Shown here piece after piece: positions 59,793 to 64,000 of a DNA stretch of 64,000 nucleotides. Source of the DNA: CAYFQV01 sp964654185. GTDB taxonomy: Bacteria > Spirochaetota > Spirochaetia > DSM-27196 > PWMO01. The notes beneath the pieces are model-generated. The model worked only from the letters and a program-made list of their open reading frames with translations. It was not told where the DNA came from and searched no databases. Where the stretch lies: positions 32,293 to 96,292 of the forward strand of contig CAZZIE010000001.1 in the NCBI GenBank assembly GCA_964654185.1. Direction: 5' to 3'. The translations under genes and the position numbers were made by a program. Within the stretch, counting starts at the first letter, position 1. The number at the start of each line of letters is the position of its first letter.

Positions 59793-59842
59793 TTGACCAG
59801 GTGGTCAATGCGGAAGGTATCACGGGTTGACCGGGTGGTCAA
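59793..59842 (-). promoter_or_regulatory. TetR-type double operator and promoter of the exporter operon
   Basis: Two palindromes, TTGACCAGGTGGTCAA (59793-59808) and TTGACCGGGTGGTCAA (59827-59842), are 34 bp apart. On the minus strand TTGACC of the upstream operator serves as -35 and TACCTT (59819-59814) as -10 with a 17-bp spacer; the second operator covers the start of transcription. Binding would block the operon. Confidence 0.82.
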
Positions 59843-59860
59843 TAGAATCTCGTAACTTCT

Positions 59861-60029
59861 TGGAACGTACCCACAACCCTGTTGATACTGCTCCGGACAA
59901 ACGGCGATGGCGCAAAGAGTTGAGTCTTTCGAGACTCCGCAGCGTCGGCATTTGGCCCGGAGGCAACTTAACTTTCCATCGCAGCGCGACTTGCGGGCTT
60001 CGCGTCAACACGCTTCTTGACACGTTACA
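59861..60029. mobile_element. Second, decayed copy of the MITE-like element
   Basis: The left end shares TACCCRCAACCCTGTTGATA with the copy at 43303 (22 of 24 bases over the extended end). The right end shares TCAACA, GCTT and GTTA. Its own 25-bp ends are inverted repeats at about 17 positions. Inside, GAGTCT-TTCG-AGACTC can form a tetraloop hairpin. No target duplication is visible. It occupies most of the gap before phzF-like gene. Confidence 0.62.
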
Positions 60030-60128
60030 GATGGTCAGGGACGATCGCGTGCGGGGCCGCGGTCCCGGCCGCTGGTCATGGGTCACGGGCCGCCGGGCGC
60101 GGCGGCGCCATGCGGAGAAGGAGGTCCT

Positions 60129-61079
60129 GTGCATACCGTACCCATCTTCCAGGTAGATGCCTTTGCCGACGCGCTCTTCGCGGGGAATCCCGCCGCGGTG
60201 GTGCTCCTGCAAGACGACTGGCTTCCGGACCGGCTCATGCAGCAGATCGCGGCGGAGAACAACTTGGCGGAGACCGCCTTTCTGCTCGGTGCCGACCAAC
60301 CGCCGGATGAGCCCATTGGCATTCGCTGGTTCACCCCGACGACGGAGGTGGATCTCTGCGGCCACGCCACTCTGGCGAGCGCCTTCGTTGTGGCCATGCG
60401 CAGGGGTGAGGGGACGGGCAAAGGTGAGGGGACGAAAGGTGAGGGGACGGAGCTCGTGATCTTCGACTCGCCTCTGAGCGGCCGGCTGCCGGTCGCGGTG
60501 GAACCGGGCGAGCCGCCGCGCTTCGTCCTGGACTTTCCGGCGGACCCGGTGGAGCGTGTTGAGGTCCCCGCGGGGACGGAGGCGGCTCTCGGGGTGGAGC
60601 CGGTGGCGGCGTATTGCGGACGGACCGACCTCATGTTCGTCGTCGCGGAGGCGCGAACCGTCGCGGAGTTGAAGCCCGACCTGGCGCGCATTGCCGGGCT
60701 GCCCGCGCGCGGTGTGATTGTCACTGCGGCAGCCACCTCGACGGGTGACGATCGGACCGTTCCTGGGGCCGACAACGGGGTCGACGCAGTCGCGGGGGCC
60801 GCTGCAGGTGCGAGCGGGGGTGCGGGCGTCGACTTCGTCTCTCGGTTCTTCGCGCCGCAGTCGGGTATTCCGGAAGACCCGGTGACCGGCTCGGCCCACA
60901 CGACGCTGGCGCCCTTTTGGGCGGCGGAGCTCGGCCGTCATCGCCTGTCGGCGCGACAGCTCTCGGCGCGGGGAGGGACCCTCATCTGTGAGGTCCGGGG
61001 AGAGCGCGTACACATTGCCGGGACCGCGGCGCTCTATCTGCGCGGTGAGGTCGTGGTGCCGGAAGCGCGCGGCGGGTGA
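60129..61079 (+). CDS. PhzF-family isomerase/epimerase-like protein
   Basis: The 316-residue protein has PhzF marks: FQVDAFADALFAGNPAAVVLL, the catalytic-Glu block NNLAETAFLL, WFTPTTEVDLCGHATLA and GIPEDPVTGSAHTTLAPFW. Family members isomerise or epimerise small acids; most are of unknown substrate. GTG 60129 follows AAGGAGG. Two insertions are non-family: a 12-bp triple repeat (GEGT units) and an Ala/Gly-rich stretch at nt ~60770-60825. Confidence 0.9.
   Translation: MHTVPIFQVDAFADALFAGNPAAVVLLQDDWLPDRLMQQIAAENNLAETAFLLGADQPPDEPIGIRWFTPTTEVDLCGHATLASAFVVAMRRGEGTGKGEGTKGEGTELVIFDSPLSGRLPVAVEPGEPPRFVLDFPADPVERVEVPAGTEAALGVEPVAAYCGRTDLMFVVAEARTVAELKPDLARIAGLPARGVIVTAAATSTGDDRTVPGADNGVDAVAGAAAGASGGAGVDFVSRFFAPQSGIPEDPVTGSAHTTLAPFWAAELGRHRLSARQLSARGGTLICEVRGERVHIAGTAALYLRGEVVVPEARGG
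60405..60449 (+). repeat. In-frame GGTGAGGGGACG repeat in phzF-like gene
   Basis: Three exact 12-bp units (60405-60416, 60423-60434, 60438-60449) encode repeated GEGT, separated by 6 and 3 bases. Confidence 0.85.
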
Positions 61080-61184
61080 GTTGTGTCGGGTGCGGCCGAC
61101 ACCGGGAGGCGCTCCGCGCCGGGGGTGACAGCCGCCTCGGTGCAAACCCTGCGCCACCCTCATCAGACGCTACACACGACTAAC

Positions 61185-61200
61185 GAGATTTGATAATCTC
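61185..61200 (+). promoter_or_regulatory. Palindrome before the cyclase-like pair
   Basis: GAGATT-TGAT-AATCTC is a perfect inverted repeat that contains a -10-like GATAAT (61192-61197), 10 nt before the ATG. It could be an operator. No clear -35 is seen. Confidence 0.45.
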
Positions 61201-61207
61201 GACGTAC

Positions 61208-62146
61208 ATGCGGCTGCGGATTCGTCTTCGCAACATGCTGGTCCGTTCGCTCAGCCAGTCCATGGACGTCCACACCATGGTTCACGTGGCGCGACGGGTT
61301 GTCGACACCTACGATATTCACGAGCGGACCGGCATCCCGAAGAGCCTGTCGGTTCCGAACAACGACGCCGCCCGGCAGATCGTCGAGGATGTGGCGGCGG
61401 CGGGACAGCTCCTCAATTTCATTGAGCTCCTCGTATCAATCCACCGAAACGGTTTCGTCGGGCGGAAGATCCGTATACCTCGCCTGCAAGGCATTGTCGA
61501 CGACCTTCTTGAGGATGGGTACCGCTTCGACGCGTCCACGGGTACCTTCGTCGAGGATGCGTCTCAGCGGAAGACCCAGAACTGGGGGGTGCTTCAGAAC
61601 GGTGTCGACTATCACCTCGGCCTGCTGGCCATGGACGTCGAGGGCAACTCGGAGCTCGTGAGACGTCACGGCAATGATGTCATGGATCGGGTCTACTCGG
61701 AGTTGCGCCGCATTGTGCTGCGGGTGATCGACAAACGAAACGGGCGGCTCTGGTTCTGGGAGGGAGACGGTGGGCTTGCCGCCTTCTACACCGGCGACGT
61801 CGCCACCATGGCGGTGAAGAGCGGCATGGAGATCATTCACGAACTCCTGCTGTACAACGCCATGTGGAATCCCCTCGACACGCCCGTACGGTTACGCTTC
61901 GCCGTGAACACGGGGCATGTGCAGTACAACGACGACTTCAGCGAGTTGGACAGTGCACCGGCCATCAAAAAGGTACAGGAGATCGAAGCGAACCATACCG
62001 CCGGCAACACTCTCACCGTGAGCTCCACGGTCTTCCTGGCACTCGATCCCCTTCTGCAGAGCTGCTTCCGGATCATCGATGGTTCCGGCGAAAGTGCGTA
62101 CCGGGGGTATCAACTCGCCTTCCGGCAGCAGGTGGCCGCAACATGA
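61208..62146 (+). CDS. Class III nucleotidyl-cyclase homology protein, metal-site intact
   Basis: The 312-residue protein has an unrecognised N-terminal domain (~125 residues: HVARRVVDTYDIHERTGIP, NFIELLVSIHRNGF) and a C-terminal class III cyclase-like domain. Metal Asp143 lies in LLAMDVEGNSELVRRHG and Asp187 in WFWEGDGGLAAF, 44 residues apart as in known cyclases. VRLRFAVNTGHVQ follows. The usual Asn-Arg transition-state motif is not evident (KVQEIEANH there), so activity is uncertain. It overlaps the next gene by 4 bp (ATGA). ATG 61208 is chosen over TTG 61190 and ATG 61235; no ribosome site is clear. Confidence 0.75.
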   Translation: MRLRIRLRNMLVRSLSQSMDVHTMVHVARRVVDTYDIHERTGIPKSLSVPNNDAARQIVEDVAAAGQLLNFIELLVSIHRNGFVGRKIRIPRLQGIVDDLLEDGYRFDASTGTFVEDASQRKTQNWGVLQNGVDYHLGLLAMDVEGNSELVRRHGNDVMDRVYSELRRIVLRVIDKRNGRLWFWEGDGGLAAFYTGDVATMAVKSGMEIIHELLLYNAMWNPLDTPVRLRFAVNTGHVQYNDDFSELDSAPAIKKVQEIEANHTAGNTLTVSSTVFLALDPLLQSCFRIIDGSGESAYRGYQLAFRQQVAAT

Positions 62147-63222
62147 CCATCCATCTGGTGTCGACCAAGGGACGGGCCACCCTCTTCGCCGAGCTGAAGA
62201 AGGGGGGCACGCACACGCTGGTGAAGGTTGCACCCGGGAAGCTCGCCAACGCCCTGCAGGAGGCGCCAGGGGACTCCTTCTTCTATCTGGATGCCTCCGC
62301 CTTCTCCCCGGAGGATCTTTGGGAAGCTCTCGCCGATGCCGGACGCGCCCGCCCGGGATGCGTCGGTGTCTTCGACCCGGACGGCAAAGTCACCGACCCG
62401 GCCAGAGTCTTCTTTCTCGGGGGTGTCGACTACCTTCCGAAGCGGATTGTATCAAAGGGCGTCTCGTTGGCGCGGTTCGAGGAAGCGCGCGCCTTCGTCG
62501 AAGGCGCCGGGACCGGGTCCGCCGGAATCCCGGCGTCTGCGGCGCGCCCCGAGGCCGCCGCCGACTCGATGCTGGTTGCGCAGAGCGTGGACGGCCACAC
62601 CGACGAGCCCGTTGTGCACCTTGCCGAGGCGATCCGGCCGCCCAATGAAGCGCTTTCCGGCAACGGATGGGATGAGGTCGAAGTCGGGGAGGACTACACC
62701 TTCTGGCTGCTCTACGCGCAGCTGGACAACACGAAGCGCTACACCGCCCATACCAGTGATGCCTACGCGTCTCAGGTCGCTGGGCGCTTCCGTGAGCATC
62801 TCCTTGATGAGATGGAGCGTTTCGGTGGGCACGTCTGGATGTGGAAGCGCTTCGGCGGGCTCCTGCTCTTTCCGTACGACGGAGAGCGCTGCATGCCGAT
62901 CATTCCGGTCTTCCGCATGTTCATGAACCGGGTCATCGCGAACGTCGAGCACTACCAGCTGAAGAACCCGGTCTCATACCGGATGGCTCTCCACCTGGGG
63001 AACACACCCTATCAGGAGGTTGGCGACACCGGCGGGGTGGTGTCGGAAGATGTGAACTTCATCTTCCATCTCGGCAGCAAGTTCACGGAAGCGGGAGCCA
63101 TGACCGCAACAGCGACCGCCCTCTCCTTCGTGCCGGAGGGGCTGCAGCGCTATTTCAGTGACCGCGGTACTTTCGAGGGCCGTCAGGTGTACGAGATGCA
63201 CCGAATCGTCTTCGGCGACTGA
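62143..63222 (+). CDS. Degenerate cyclase-homology partner protein
   Basis: The 359-residue protein has an N-terminal domain (MTIHLVSTKGRATLFAEL, DSFFYLDASAFSPEDLWEAL) and a C-terminal domain parallel to its neighbour: YAQLDNTKRYTAH matches MDVEGNSELVRRH (Asp195 kept), while WMWKRFGGLLLF replaces WFWEGDGGLAAF so the second metal Asp becomes Phe237. SYRMALHLGNTPYQ and VNFIFHLGSKFTEAGAMTAT follow. A degenerate half coupled to an intact half recalls heterodimeric cyclases, but a purely regulatory role is equally possible. Confidence 0.7.
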   Translation: MTIHLVSTKGRATLFAELKKGGTHTLVKVAPGKLANALQEAPGDSFFYLDASAFSPEDLWEALADAGRARPGCVGVFDPDGKVTDPARVFFLGGVDYLPKRIVSKGVSLARFEEARAFVEGAGTGSAGIPASAARPEAAADSMLVAQSVDGHTDEPVVHLAEAIRPPNEALSGNGWDEVEVGEDYTFWLLYAQLDNTKRYTAHTSDAYASQVAGRFREHLLDEMERFGGHVWMWKRFGGLLLFPYDGERCMPIIPVFRMFMNRVIANVEHYQLKNPVSYRMALHLGNTPYQEVGDTGGVVSEDVNFIFHLGSKFTEAGAMTATATALSFVPEGLQRYFSDRGTFEGRQVYEMHRIVFGD

Positions 63223-63227
63223 GTCTC

Positions 63228-63827
63228 CTAAGCAGTGTATTCATCGCTGAGGATGGCCATGCGGATGTGGTCCTCCCATCGCCCCGCGATCTCGAGGTAC
63301 CGTGGTGAGTAGCCCTCCCGCCGAAAGCCGAGTCTGTCGAGAACGCGCAGAGATGCCTCGTTTCGGGGCATGACGTTTGCTTCGACCCGGTGGAGGCGAA
63401 CCGTGTGGAAGACGTAGCCGATCGTCGCCTGTAGAGCTTCGGTCATGTAGCCCCTGCCGGTCTCCTCTTCGTCCAGGTTGTATCCGAGGAAGCACGAGCG
63501 GAATGAGCCGTAGATGATATTTGAGAAGATGGCTGCCCCGATGATCTTCCCTTCATCCCGCCGGCGTAGCCAGAAGGGGAGTTTCGTCTTGCTGAGTGCC
63601 TCGGAGAAATCCCGCGAGAGCATCTGCTGCTGGTATCGTTTGGTGAAGAACTCCTCGTCGCGCTTCGGCACCCACGGTGCCAGAAAGCGCCGGTTCCGCT
63701 GGTAGTAGTCCACAACCTCTCCGGCATGGGAGCGATCCAGGATGGTGAGCTCGAGCCGGTCGGTGAAGATGGTCGGCGTTTCTGGCGCTCCGCCCGGACG
63801 GATGCGCCACATGGGACGTCTCTTCAT
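63228..63827 (-). CDS. RimJ/RimL-like GNAT acetyltransferase
   Basis: The 199-residue protein has the ribosomal-protein-alanine-acetyltransferase pattern: TDRLELTILDRSHAGEVVDYYQRNRRFLAPW, IIGAAIFSNIIYGSFRSCFLGYNLDEEETGRGYMTEAL (acetyl-CoA loop) and RVEANVMPRNEASLRVLDRLGFRREGYSPRYL. Start ATG 63827 is tentative, with ATG 63812 an alternative; neither has a clear ribosome site. It ends 5 bp from the convergent cyclase-like gene. Confidence 0.88.
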   Translation of the reverse strand: MKRRPMWRIRPGGAPETPTIFTDRLELTILDRSHAGEVVDYYQRNRRFLAPWVPKRDEEFFTKRYQQQMLSRDFSEALSKTKLPFWLRRRDEGKIIGAAIFSNIIYGSFRSCFLGYNLDEEETGRGYMTEALQATIGYVFHTVRLHRVEANVMPRNEASLRVLDRLGFRREGYSPRYLEIAGRWEDHIRMAILSDEYTA

Positions 63828-63960
63828 GGCCAGTCGCAGGATATCCCTGGTATCGCCTCCCCGCAAGGCATCTAAACTGGTGCCAGAATTGTTGATTGGG
63901 TTGAAGCGTTGAAGCAATAGGGACACTCCGGGAGTGAGCATAGGCGGAGGTATCCACCAT

Positions 63961-63990
63961 GCAATCACTCCCAGCTCCGCAATCACTCCC
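63961..63990. repeat. Short direct repeat at window end
   Basis: CAATCACTCCC occurs twice, 18 bp apart, in the non-coding stretch beyond the acetyltransferase. No other feature is seen in the last 170 bp. Confidence 0.5.
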
Positions 63991-64000
63991 GCTTCTACCG

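Overview
The window is GC-rich, densely coding bacterial DNA with many 1-20 bp gene overlaps. A run of ten N at 35001-35010 marks it as an assembled scaffold. No rRNA, tRNA, CRISPR array or phage module was recognised. Several traits together suggest a high-GC Spirochaetota-like bacterium: an archaeal-type Cdc48, UPF0182, KaiC/KaiB with a histidine kinase, a stripped-down type II secretion operon, and paired cyclase-like proteins. The sequence alone does not prove this placement.

Layout. 1-10.7 kb: a secreted clostripain-like protease, cut by the window edge, is joined to a giant RHS/YD-repeat protein whose C-terminal tip looks like a papain/C39-type peptidase. A lower-GC FGE-like gene follows. 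10.9-12.8 kb: DUF72, a P-loop kinase-like protein and a small conserved protein. 12.9-15.9 kb: kaiC-kaiB-histidine kinase. 15.9-16.8 kb: nucleoside hydrolase. 16.9-25.2 kb: a type II secretion/pseudopilus operon whose secretin carries an N-terminal prepilin-peptidase-like domain. 25.1-31.3 kb: YbhB, UPF0182 and Cdc48. 31.3-42.5 kb: seven de novo purine genes on the minus strand in two blocks. purB-purL lies upstream, and purC-purF-purM-purN-purD follows a guanine-class riboswitch and terminator. 42.6-43.5 kb: a VapBC-like module and a 165 bp TIR element with an 8 bp target duplication. 43.5-50.6 kb: rRNA methyltransferase, two DppBC-like permeases, a lipoprotein, an acetyltransferase, adenosine deaminase and a DHFR-like reductase. 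50.7-55.8 kb: a two-gene disaccharide-phosphorylase/HAD operon and a MazEF-like module. 55.9-59.8 kb: an autoregulated ABC-2 exporter operon (tiny membrane protein, TetR, ATPase, two permeases). 60.1-63.8 kb: PhzF, two coupled cyclase-homology proteins and an acetyltransferase.

How genes work together. Purine genes dominate. De novo synthesis (purB, L, C, F, M, N, D; purE, purK and purH are not here) is tied to guanine by the riboswitch. A nucleoside hydrolase and an adenosine deaminase add salvage. The exporter operon has two TTGACC-N4-GGTCAA operators around its promoter, fitting repression by its own TetR gene. Two genome-style traits recur. Many transcription-unit starts have a -10-like hexamer 6-7 nt before the start codon and no Shine-Dalgarno sequence, suggesting leaderless mRNA. 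In-frame Gly/Ala/Pro-rich or tandem-repeat insertions appear in loops of otherwise conserved enzymes.
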